Below, piece after piece: positions 1-8,365 of a stretch of 42,910 nt of DNA (positions are counted from its first letter, which is position 1; each line of letters opens with the position of its first letter). Source of the DNA: a bacterium (GTDB lineage Bacteria > Actinomycetota > Thermoleophilia > Solirubrobacterales > 70-9); NCBI GenBank assembly GCA_023251975.1, contig JAHEXU010000001.1, positions 10,048 to 52,957 on the forward strand, read 5' to 3'. Made by a program: the position numbers and the translations under genes. The notes under the pieces were generated by a model. It saw only the letters and a program-made list of their open reading frames with translations, had not been told where the DNA came from and did not search any database.

Positions 1-670
1 CGTCGCTGGCGTGACGCTCGCGCTCCATCTTGGGGTCCCAAAAGTTCGGGTCGATCGCGAGAAACTCGAAAACCCTCCGCAGGGTGGCGCGACGGCGATC
101 GCGCAGGTCGTCCTGATCGACGATCAAGATCCGCTCGGCCCCGAAGGCGCCGAGAAACGGTGCGATTCGAGCCAGGTAGGCGGCCCGCGACAGATAGATA
201 CCGTTGCGGTCGGCGACCGCCTCGGCGAGCGGGCGCGATTCGTTGCCCGCGGCGGTGTAGTGGAGCCAGGCCGAGACGATCTGCTCAAGCGGGTCGCGAA
301 CGCAGTAGATCAGCTTCGTCTCGTCGGGCAGCAGGGCTCGCATCGCGGCCGCCGCTGCGGGGTACCAAGCCGCGGTGTAGTTCGGCGAGGCCTCACCGCG
401 AACCCTCGCCGCCGGATCGAAGTGGGAGCGGTACCAGCTCTCGTCGCGCATCGTGGTGGCGGCCGCCGCGGCGTCGGTGACCAATCGCCGCTCAAGCGGC
501 TCGCGCTCGGCCTCGCGGTGCAGCGGCACCAGAGCGCCGCAAAACCAGTTCAGTTCCTTCGGCGCCGACATCGCGACCTCCGGGTGCAGGTCGAGGTAGT
601 AGTGCAGGGCGCTGGTCCCACATTTTTGCGCTCCGACGATGATCAGGTTCGGGAGAGCTCCGCCAGCCAT
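1..670 (-). CDS. Sulfotransferase family protein, 3' end truncated by window edge
   Basis: Reverse complement from ATG at 670 reads MAGGALPNLIIVGAQKCGTSALHYYLDLHPEVAMSAPKELNWF..., a typical PAPS-binding P-loop (GAQKCGTSAL), then IYCVRDPLEQIVSAWLHY. The ORF runs off the window start. Confidence 0.88.
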   Translation of the reverse strand, partial: MAGGALPNLIIVGAQKCGTSALHYYLDLHPEVAMSAPKELNWFCGALVPLHREAEREPLERRLVTDAAAAATTMRDESWYRSHFDPAARVRGEASPNYTAAWYPAAAAAMRALLPDETKLIYCVRDPLEQIVSAWLHYTAAGNESRPLAEAVADRNGIYLSRAAYLARIAPFLGAFGAERILIVDQDDLRDRRRATLRRVFEFLAIDPNFWDPKMERERHASD

Positions 671-706
671 CGCGTCGGCGAGCCTACCGATAGGATCGCA
701 GCGGCG

Positions 707-1135
707 ATGGGTGACATGGCAAGCGAGTTGCGAAGACTGCGGTTGATCCTCGGGTTCACGATCACCTCGACCCTGATCCACTACACCCATAACTTCCTCG
801 CGATCGAGGACTACCCGAGTTCGAAACCGTTCTCGGACGGCCTCGTCAAGGCCGGGATCCTGATCAGCTGGCCGCTGTTCACCGCCGCCGGGCTGATCGC
901 CTACCGCTGGTACCGCGCCGGAGCGTTCCCGAGCGCCCAGTACGCTCTGCTCGGATACTCCCCGCTTGGCCTGCTGACGCTCGGCCACTTCCTCAACGGC
1001 AACCCCGACATACCGCCCGTCTTCTACGCGACAATATTCACCGACTTCCTCGGCGCCCTCGCGGTGATAGGTTTCGCAATCGACTCGCTGCGCCGCCACC
1101 GCAGCCGACCATCAGGCCCCCAAATCGAAGCGTGA
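707..1135 (+). CDS. Small integral membrane protein, hypothetical
   Basis: In-frame ATG at 707 within the longer 11..1135 ORF (MGDMASELRRLRLILGFTITSTLIHYTHNF...); several hydrophobic segments. The upstream part of that ORF is antisense to the sulfotransferase. Confidence 0.7.
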   Translation: MGDMASELRRLRLILGFTITSTLIHYTHNFLAIEDYPSSKPFSDGLVKAGILISWPLFTAAGLIAYRWYRAGAFPSAQYALLGYSPLGLLTLGHFLNGNPDIPPVFYATIFTDFLGALAVIGFAIDSLRRHRSRPSGPQIEA

Positions 1136-1521
1136 TCAGGCCCGCCAAGCTCCCAATCGCACTGGTTGGCGTGATCGCGGTTCTCGGCGGCACGGTCGCC
1201 GCCGCCGCAACCCAAGTCGAGTCGCGGATTACGATTCGCAACACCCGCCCGCTCTATCACGGCCAGGTCCGCTCGGCCGAGGCGAGCTGCCTGGCCTCCC
1301 GCAAGGTGATCCTGTTTCGCCGGGCCGCCGGACCCGATCAGCGAATCGGGGTCGACAACGGCACCAGCCAGTCCGGGGCCTGGAAGGTCTGGGTCGGGCC
1401 GACCAACCTCCACAGCGGTGATCGCTTCTATGCCAAGACGCCGAGCCACCGGCCACCGCTGGCGGCTGGCAACGTCCGCTGCCTACGGGCAAAGTCGGCG
1501 ACCGTCGACTTTGGCGATTAG
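1132..1521 (+). CDS. Secreted hypothetical protein
   Basis: GTG start overlapping the previous stop; N-terminal signal-like segment (IALVGVIAVLGGTVAAAA). Confidence 0.55.
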   Translation: MIRPAKLPIALVGVIAVLGGTVAAAATQVESRITIRNTRPLYHGQVRSAEASCLASRKVILFRRAAGPDQRIGVDNGTSQSGAWKVWVGPTNLHSGDRFYAKTPSHRPPLAAGNVRCLRAKSATVDFGD

Positions 1522-1590
1522 CCACCACGGCCCCGCGTCGGCCAACCCACAGCGCCCGAGACACTGCCGGACTGAGCGGCGGCTCTATCC

Positions 1591-3225
1591 TTGCCAGCCG
1601 TGAGCGTCGATTCAGAGAACCGCTACATCGCGCCGGTCGTCGGCCCCGACGACCCGCGCAAGATCACCGACTCGGGGATCGAGATCGAGCGCCTCTACGG
1701 CCCCGACGATGTCGCGGCGGGCCTAGCGGGGCGCCTCGGCGAGCCCGCCGCCTACCCGTTCACCCGCGGGGTGCACGAGGGGATGTATCGCGATCGCCTC
1801 TGGACGATGCGCCAGTACGCAGGCTTCTCCTCGCCCGAGGACACCAACCAGCGCTATCGCTACCTGATCGAACACGGCTCGACCGGACTCTCGATGGCAT
1901 TCGATCTGCCGACCCAGCTCGGCCGCGACTCCGACGATCCGCTTTGTGAAGGCGAAGTCGGCCGAACCGGTGTCCCGATCGACACGATCGAGGACATGCG
2001 GATTTGCTTCGAGTCGATCCCGCTCGATCAGGTTTCGACCTCGATGACGATCAACGCTCCGGCGGTCGTCCTATTGGCGCTCTATGAGCTGGTCGGCGAA
2101 GAGCAGGGCGTCCCCGCGGCCGCGCTCCGCGGGACCGTTCAAAACGACGTGCTAAAGGAATACATGGCACGCGGCAACTACATCTACCCGCCCGAGGCGA
2201 CGATGCGGGTGACGACCGACCTGTTCGAGTACTGCCGCGACAGGGTGCCGAAGTGGAACACGATCTCGATCTCCGGCTACCACATCCGCGAGAAGGGCTG
2301 CTCAGCCGTCCAAGAGGTCGCCTTCACGCTCTCCAACGCGATCGCCTACGTCGAGGCGGCACTCGATCGCGGCCTCGCGATCGACGAGTTCGCGCCCCGC
2401 CTCGCCTTCTTTTTCAACGGCCACAACAACGTCTTCCAGGAGGTGGCGAAGTTCCGCGCGGTACGACGGATGTGGGCCGAGATCATTCGCGACCGCTTCG
2501 GCTCGACCAACCCGAAATCGCAGATGATCCGCTTCCACACCCAGACCGGCGGCGTCACCCTGCAGGCCCAACAACCCGAGGTCAACATAATTCGGGTCGC
2601 CCTGCAGGGATTCGCGGCGGTCTGCGGCGGCACCCAGTCGCTCCACACCAACGGCTTTGACGAGGCGCTCGCCCTGCCGACCGAGCGCTCGGCTCGGATC
2701 GCCCTGCGAACCCAGCAGGTGATCGCCCACGAGTCAGGCGCCGCCGACACCGTCGACCCGTTTGCCGGCTCCTACTTCGTCGAATCGCTGACCGACGAGA
2801 TCGAGCTGCGGGCGAAGGAGCTGATGGCGAAGATCGATCAACTCGGCGGCTCGGTCCAGGCGCTCGAGTTCATGCAGCGCGAGATCGAGGAGTCAGCCGC
2901 CAGTTACCACGAGCGCTACCGAACCGGCCAGGACATCATCGTCGGGGTCAACAAGTTCGTCACCGACGAGGCAGACGATGTCGACATCCTCAAGGTTGAC
3001 CCGGCCGCCGAGGAGCGGCAGTTGAAGCGGCTCGCCCTCTTCAAGGCGAACCGCAACCAGGTTGAACTCGATGCCCGGCTTGAGGCGATCCGCGAGGCCG
3101 CGCGGGGCGATCAGAACCTGATCTACCCGATCAAGCAGACGCTGCGCGACGGCGGCTCGATTGGCGAGGTCTGCAACGCAATGCGCGACGTTTTCGGCGA
3201 GTACAAAGGCGGCGCCTTCTTTTGA
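1591..3225 (+). CDS. Methylmalonyl-CoA mutase family, standalone large (alpha) subunit without B12-binding domain
   Basis: [56 protein letters not shown] motifs; 544 aa with no C-terminal cobalamin-binding DxHxxG domain. Confidence 0.92.
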   Translation: MPAVSVDSENRYIAPVVGPDDPRKITDSGIEIERLYGPDDVAAGLAGRLGEPAAYPFTRGVHEGMYRDRLWTMRQYAGFSSPEDTNQRYRYLIEHGSTGLSMAFDLPTQLGRDSDDPLCEGEVGRTGVPIDTIEDMRICFESIPLDQVSTSMTINAPAVVLLALYELVGEEQGVPAAALRGTVQNDVLKEYMARGNYIYPPEATMRVTTDLFEYCRDRVPKWNTISISGYHIREKGCSAVQEVAFTLSNAIAYVEAALDRGLAIDEFAPRLAFFFNGHNNVFQEVAKFRAVRRMWAEIIRDRFGSTNPKSQMIRFHTQTGGVTLQAQQPEVNIIRVALQGFAAVCGGTQSLHTNGFDEALALPTERSARIALRTQQVIAHESGAADTVDPFAGSYFVESLTDEIELRAKELMAKIDQLGGSVQALEFMQREIEESAASYHERYRTGQDIIVGVNKFVTDEADDVDILKVDPAAEERQLKRLALFKANRNQVELDARLEAIREAARGDQNLIYPIKQTLRDGGSIGEVCNAMRDVFGEYKGGAFF

Positions 3226-4043
3226 GCGGGGGCGCAGCGTCGGCGAGTCCGATCCGCTGGCGCTCCGATGTCGAGTGTGAGATCGACGGGGTGAGCTACG
3301 CCTCGCGCCCACTCGCCAACGACCTCTTCGAATCAACCGCGACCACCTTTTGCATCGCCAAGCCACGCTGGGCGATCGAGGCGATCGAGGCGCTGCTCGC
3401 GAGGCATCACCCGGCGACGATCTTTGAGGTCGGAATGCTGACCGGCGGCAGCACGGCGCTTTTGGCCCAGCTCGCGGCGCCGCGGCGCCTGGTCAGCGTC
3501 GACATCAAGCCGCACCCGATCCGCGGCCTCGCCGACTTCATCGCGACCCGCGGCCTGACCGAGGTGGTCCGCCCTCACTACGGGGTCGACCAGGCCGATT
3601 CGGCCCGACTGCGCGAGGTCGCCGCGATCGAATTCGGCGATGGCTCGCTTGATTTGGTGATCGACGACGCCTCGCACTATCGAGCCGAGACGACCGCCAC
3701 CTTCAACGCTCTGTTCGGGCTGCTGCGGCCGGGCGGCTACTACCTGATCGAGGACTGGTCGTGGCCCCATGTCCAAATCGATGTCTGGCCCGATCAATCA
3801 CCGCTCAGCCTGCTTGTCTTCGAGCTGATCATCGCCTGCGGGCACCACCCCGAGATGATCGCTGCGGTCGAGATCGATCGGGGCTGGGCGCTGGTGCGAC
3901 GCGGCGATGCGCCGATCGACCTCCCCGACGGCGGCGAATTCGCCCTGCGCGACCTGCTCGGCAGCCGCGGGGCCGCGATCATGGATCGAATCGGCGAGGG
4001 CAACGCCGAGCCGCAAAGGCGCCGTTTTGGCAGGTCACGATGA
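3222..4043 (+). CDS. Class I SAM-dependent methyltransferase-like protein (copy 1 of tandem pair)
   Basis: EVGMLTGGSTALLAQL glycine-rich motif, LDLVIDDASHYRAETTATFNALFGLLRPGGYYLIEDWSW; TTG start overlaps the previous stop. Confidence 0.8.
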   Translation: MSGGAASASPIRWRSDVECEIDGVSYASRPLANDLFESTATTFCIAKPRWAIEAIEALLARHHPATIFEVGMLTGGSTALLAQLAAPRRLVSVDIKPHPIRGLADFIATRGLTEVVRPHYGVDQADSARLREVAAIEFGDGSLDLVIDDASHYRAETTATFNALFGLLRPGGYYLIEDWSWPHVQIDVWPDQSPLSLLVFELIIACGHHPEMIAAVEIDRGWALVRRGDAPIDLPDGGEFALRDLLGSRGAAIMDRIGEGNAEPQRRRFGRSR

Positions 4044-4867
4044 GCGAGTCAGGCGGCCGAATCAACTGGATCGGCGACGATCAGGCCGAGCTTGACGGCA
4101 CCCGCTACGTCTGTCGACCGATCGCGCTGGGACGGATTCCCTCCGACGCGGACCGCCTTTGCATCTGCAAGACCCAAGCCGACATGCGGAACCTCGAGGC
4201 GCTGGTCGAACGTCTCTCACCGCGACGGATCGTCGAGGTCGGGATCTTTGACGGCGCCAGCACGGCGCTGCTGTGGCAGCTCGCTCGGCCGAGCAGGCTG
4301 ACCGCGATCGAGATCGCCGAATCGATGCCTGGGGCGCTGGCGGCGTTTATCGCCAAGCATGATCGCGACGGGGTGATAAGCACCCACCTCGGGGTCGACC
4401 AGTCTAACCGGGAGCGGCTGCGCCAGATCGTCGCCGCGGATTTTGGCGCCGAGCCGCTCGATCTGGTGATCGATGACGCCTCGCATTTTCTTGATGAGAC
4501 CCGCGCCAGCTTCGAGGCGCTGTTTCCGCTGTTGCGAACGGGCGGCGAGTTCCTGCTCGAGGACTGGGCCTGGGCGCACGCTCCAATCGAGGTCTGGCCG
4601 AACCGCGCCCCGCTCAGCCTGCTCGTCTTCGAGATCACGATCGCCGCCGCCCATCACCCCGAACTGGTCGAGACGCTCACGGTCGCCGACGGTTGGACGA
4701 TCGTGCGGCGCGGCCCGGCCGCGATCGCCCCCGAGGACTTCAACCTGCGGGCACTGATCGGACCGCGCGGGCGCGACATCATGGATCTGTGCGGCAACGG
4801 CAACGCAATCGAGCCGCGGCGGCGCTCGCTGCGCCGGCGGCTCCGTCTCGACGGTCGGCGACGATGA
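4040..4867 (+). CDS. Class I SAM-dependent methyltransferase-like protein (copy 2 of tandem pair)
   Basis: ATGA overlap with the previous gene; EVGIFDGASTALLWQL, LDLVIDDASHFLDETRASFEALFPLLRTGGEFLLEDWAW closely parallel copy 1. The ORF track start at 3761 is too far upstream. Confidence 0.8.
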   Translation: MSESGGRINWIGDDQAELDGTRYVCRPIALGRIPSDADRLCICKTQADMRNLEALVERLSPRRIVEVGIFDGASTALLWQLARPSRLTAIEIAESMPGALAAFIAKHDRDGVISTHLGVDQSNRERLRQIVAADFGAEPLDLVIDDASHFLDETRASFEALFPLLRTGGEFLLEDWAWAHAPIEVWPNRAPLSLLVFEITIAAAHHPELVETLTVADGWTIVRRGPAAIAPEDFNLRALIGPRGRDIMDLCGNGNAIEPRRRSLRRRLRLDGRRR

Positions 4868-5463
4868 ACACCACGGCCGATCGCCGCCGTTTTTTCGCCG
4901 CCCGCCGCGCCCGGCACCCGGCGTTTTTTGATGCCGTCGTAACCGACACCCGGATCGTCTTCGCCCACAGTGGTCGCGGCACCCCCGACCACTCAACTCC
5001 GCGGCGCCTGTTCGAGGCCGCCCGCCTCGCCTGGTCGACCGATGCCTTCGCGGCCCAGATCGCCTACCGCGCCAAGGCCCGCCTACAGGCGCTGCGGATC
5101 CCGATCCTGCCTCGGCTCCTTCACCGCTTCGCGATCGTATTCGGCCAGATCGCAATCGGCGATATCGCGGTGATCGCCGCCGGGGTCAACATCGCGCATG
5201 GTCAGGTGGTGATCGACGGGGTCTGCGAGGTTGGCGCCGGGACCACGATCAGCCCGTTCGTCACGGTCGGGCTGCGGGCTGGCAATGTGATCGGGCCGAC
5301 AATCGGCCGCAACGTCCAGATCGGCACCGGTGCCCGGATCCTCGGCCCGATCACAATCGGGGACGGTGCCCGGATCGGCGCCAACGCCGTCGTCGTCAAT
5401 GATGTCCCCGCCGGAGCAACCGCGATCGGCGTCCCGGCCCAGATCCGACTCAGCGACGAGTAA
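4864..5463 (+). CDS. Hexapeptide-repeat (left-handed beta-helix) acyltransferase, serine acetyltransferase-like
   Basis: ATGA overlap; hexapeptide repeats IGRNVQIGTGARILGPITIGDGARIGANAVVVNDVPAGATAIGVPAQI. Confidence 0.85.
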   Translation: MNTTADRRRFFAARRARHPAFFDAVVTDTRIVFAHSGRGTPDHSTPRRLFEAARLAWSTDAFAAQIAYRAKARLQALRIPILPRLLHRFAIVFGQIAIGDIAVIAAGVNIAHGQVVIDGVCEVGAGTTISPFVTVGLRAGNVIGPTIGRNVQIGTGARILGPITIGDGARIGANAVVVNDVPAGATAIGVPAQIRLSDE

Positions 5464-5476
5464 ACCTTTGGCACCC

Positions 5477-5747
5477 TCAGGGCCCGGAGGGGTGAGGATC
5501 GCGCGCCACCAACGGGTAGCGCTCGGGGTGTTCGATTGAATCGATCGTCAAGTCAATGTCGAGGTCGGGCCAGTGCAGTTGCCCGGGGTGCGGCCCGCTC
5601 CAATCGAAAAATTGCGCCAACCGAACTTCCACCGAACCAAGGGAATTCGTCGAACGGCACATACAGCTCTCGCTGATCGAGCAATACCCAGAAGCGGTGT
5701 TGGGAAATGTTCGTGACCTCAGGATCCGAAGCGACCATTCCAGGCAT
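5477..5747 (-). pseudogene. DUF2442-like protein split by a frameshift
   Basis: Frame of ORF 5553..5747 gives EVTNISQHRFWVLLDQRELYVPFDEFPWFGGSSVGAIFRLERA; frame of ORF 5477..5662 gives HPGQLHWPDLDIDLTIDSIEHPERYPLVAR. Joined, they resemble a full DUF2442 domain. Confidence 0.75.
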
Positions 5748-5839
5748 TCTGAGCCCCTGTGGCCTCTCCGCGGCGGACCCGCCCGTGGACGTGCACCGGG
5801 CGTTCCTGGCGCGGGGGCCCGAGTTGTGACGCGCTCAGC

Positions 5840-7207
5840 TCAGGCCGCCGCGTCGAACTCGAGCCCGAGTTCCCCGAGCAGGTCGACCTCCTCGACCGCG
5901 ACCCCTCCGAAGCGGGTCCGCGAGATGCCGTTCTCGGCACGGACTGCCAGCGGCAAAACCTCCGCGTCGCGGCCGGCGGCAACCGCCTCGCGGGGAGTGG
6001 CGCCACCGAGCTCGGGGTTGGAATCATCGGCCCAGCCGAGGGATCGACGGCGAAACGCTTCGGCGAGCCAGACCCTCTCGAGTAGCGAAGGCTCCGCGTC
6101 GTCACGGCCGTGCTCGGGGCCCCTCCGGTCGCGCTCCGCGCGGAGCTCATCGAGACTGCGCACCGACTCTGTCCCAACCGCCTCGACAAGCTCGCCGAAT
6201 TCGTCATGCATGGCCCCGAGCGCCCACTCGAACCTGGGGCGAGAGCACGCGGTCAGCTTCAGCCGATCGTGATCCAGCTCGAGGTCGGCGACAGCGATCT
6301 GGTCGAACCCGTTGACGCCCGACTCGAGCACCACCGACCCGGGCGGCAGCTCGGCCCCCTCGCGACGCGCTAGCAGCGCCCGGCGCGGCTGAATCATGCT
6401 GAGCGCAAGCACCTCGGGCTCGTCGTCGAGCGGCACCGCGCCGAGCTTGGATAGCACCCGGCGCGCCGCCTCGCAATCGGAAAGTTTCAACTCGGTTTGC
6501 CACTCTTCGAGTCGATCGCCCTCGGGCGTGAAGACCGCCCACGTCGGCACCGGCGGGGTGAAGCGAAAGATCTCGAGCGACCGGCTCGCCAGCGCCTCGG
6601 ACGCCGAACCGCCGCGCTCACCTGCGATCCGCTCGATCTCGGCGATTACAACCTCACCCTCGGCATCGCTCATCGGTCTGACGCTCGCCCACAGGGTCGG
6701 AGGATCGAGTCCGTGGCCCTCCATCAGCCGCGCGAGCAGGATATCCCAACGTGCGACGGCGGCCGAGACGTCGCGGCTGTAGACCTCGACGGTGCGCTCG
6801 CCAAGAAGATCGCTCAGAACAATCGAGCTGCCCGCGGTTGCGGCGATCACCCGGTAGAGCCCGAGGCGCGCGGAAGCCATTGGCGCCACCTCCGCACGCT
6901 CTGCCGCGCCGATCTCACTGCGTGCGGCGTACATGACGACCGGTGTTGACCCGGTCGCGGTCGGACGATCGCTGTGAAACCAGGAGTCGAAGATGAACGC
7001 CTGGTTCGCGTTTTCGATCGGACCAAACTCCGCTCGCGCGGCCTCCAGTTCAGCAGACAGCTCGCGCTCAGCCCACTCCTTCACTCGGCTGCCAAGTGAA
7101 TCGTGGCGACGAGTTCCGGCGACCATCCGTGCGGCTCTCGCGAGGCAGCAGCGCTTGTACTTGCGACCGCTCCCGCAGTTGCACAACGCGTTGCGGCTTG
7201 GCTTCAT
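5840..7207 (-). CDS. SEC-C motif-containing protein
   Basis: In-frame ATG at 7207: MKPSRNALCNCGSGRKYKRCC (SEC-C zinc-binding motif), about 455 aa. It is in frame with the upstream endonuclease-like ORF only because of a 5-bp duplication. Confidence 0.8.
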   Translation of the reverse strand: MKPSRNALCNCGSGRKYKRCCLARAARMVAGTRRHDSLGSRVKEWAERELSAELEAARAEFGPIENANQAFIFDSWFHSDRPTATGSTPVVMYAARSEIGAAERAEVAPMASARLGLYRVIAATAGSSIVLSDLLGERTVEVYSRDVSAAVARWDILLARLMEGHGLDPPTLWASVRPMSDAEGEVVIAEIERIAGERGGSASEALASRSLEIFRFTPPVPTWAVFTPEGDRLEEWQTELKLSDCEAARRVLSKLGAVPLDDEPEVLALSMIQPRRALLARREGAELPPGSVVLESGVNGFDQIAVADLELDHDRLKLTACSRPRFEWALGAMHDEFGELVEAVGTESVRSLDELRAERDRRGPEHGRDDAEPSLLERVWLAEAFRRRSLGWADDSNPELGGATPREAVAAGRDAEVLPLAVRAENGISRTRFGGVAVEEVDLLGELGLEFDAAA

Positions 7208-7214
7208 GAACCCG

Positions 7215-7500
7215 ACGGTAACCCGGCGGGCGGACGCCAACGACCCGCCGGAACGCGCTCCCGGGCCGCGCAGCGCATCGTCGATCGACAGCGCCAACGC
7301 GCCATCGCCGCTCAATTCGTAAAGGCGGCGTCGCCGACGTGGGCGCAGAGGACGACTCGATCGGTGACGACGAGCGCCGCCAGGGTTGTCGCCAGCCCCG
7401 CCAGCGCGGCTTCCTCCGAGCCGCGGGCTTGGACCCTCACGAGTTGGTTGCACCCGTTCCAATCCGGGTTCCGTTGACGCTGCCACGAGGCGATTAGACG
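7215..7500 (-). pseudogene. PP2C-type phosphatase-like remnant, frameshifted
   Basis: One frame reads RQRNPDWNGCNQLVRVQARGSEEAALAGLATTLAALVVTDRVVLCAHVGDAAFTN*; the adjacent frame continues RLYELSGDGALALSIDDALRGPGARSGG. Together they match the PP2C pattern G(M/L)xTTLxxLxxxxxRxxxAHVGDxRLYxL. Confidence 0.55.
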
Positions 7501-8362
7501 TCGAACGATTCGAGAAATGCGATGGCGTGGGCCGCGTTCGCGAAGTCCGCGGTGATTCGATTCGATCGTCGTTGTCGTAGCGCACCGAGACCTCGAACCG
7601 GATCAGAGCCGGAATGTCCTGCGGCTGGCTGTAATGCCGCAGGAGTTGGATCGCTGATGCGACCGATCCCACGGTGGTTGTTGACCCGTGCAACGGGAGG
7701 ATCGAGACCTTGACGATCCGACGGAGGATTGTCGTGCCGAGTTCGGTGATGAAGCCCTCGATCTCGTCTCGCGCGGCGCGACGAAGGCTCGCACCGATCG
7801 CCTCGCGTTCGGCGTCCGTCAGCGCCTCGTACAGGTCGATCTGGTTGCGCAAGTGCGCGTCGGAGGTGGATTCGTCGAAGTAGGCGTCAATCCCTGCGTA
7901 GCTGAAGACATCGATGATCGTCGCGTAGCTGATGTGAAGAACGGCGAAGCCGTTCGAGCGGAGTTGGGTGAGTGACGCGGCTGTGAACTCGCCAGCGAGC
8001 ATGGCGCCGCCGAACGGCCGGACGTGGCGCCATTTCGCCAGCACCGGTAGAACGGCCGCCTGCATCTCCTGGGCCTTGTTCTTCGAATGTTTTGTGTACC
8101 GACGCCAGGCAGTCTCGATGAATGCGGCTGGAATGCCGCGTTCGTCCTCGGTGCCTCCTCGCTCAATGACGTGATCGAGGTCATGCTTGTTTCCGAGGTC
8201 ATCTTCCCATGTGACCTTGGCGCCGGTTCGTGCCCGGCGGGGGCGTCGTCCATCCAGGTAGAGGTCATGCTGGGCACAGAACTCGGCGAGTGACGGCTCG
8301 ACTGCCGTCTCGAACATGTCGCCGATGATCTGCCCGAGTCGATGTCCCGGTGCGTTCGCCAC
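7494..8362 (-). CDS. Restriction endonuclease-like (PD-(D/E)XK-like) protein; C-terminus disrupted by a 5-bp tandem duplication
   Basis: GTG start at 8362, 3 bp after the DNA methyltransferase stop; KHDLDHVIERGG...GIPAAFIETAWRRYTKHSKNKAQEMQ has a D...ExA layout. Removing one GATTC copy gives ...RYDNDDRITADFANAAHAIAFLESFDV* ending at 7494. Confidence 0.65.
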
Positions 8363-8365
8363 GGT

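Noticed and set aside
5840-8362. 840-aa minus-strand ORF taken as one natural multidomain protein
   Set aside because: The middle (about residues 275-385) is not protein-like, and removing a 5-bp duplication gives a sensible stop at 7494; treated as endonuclease plus separate SEC-C protein.
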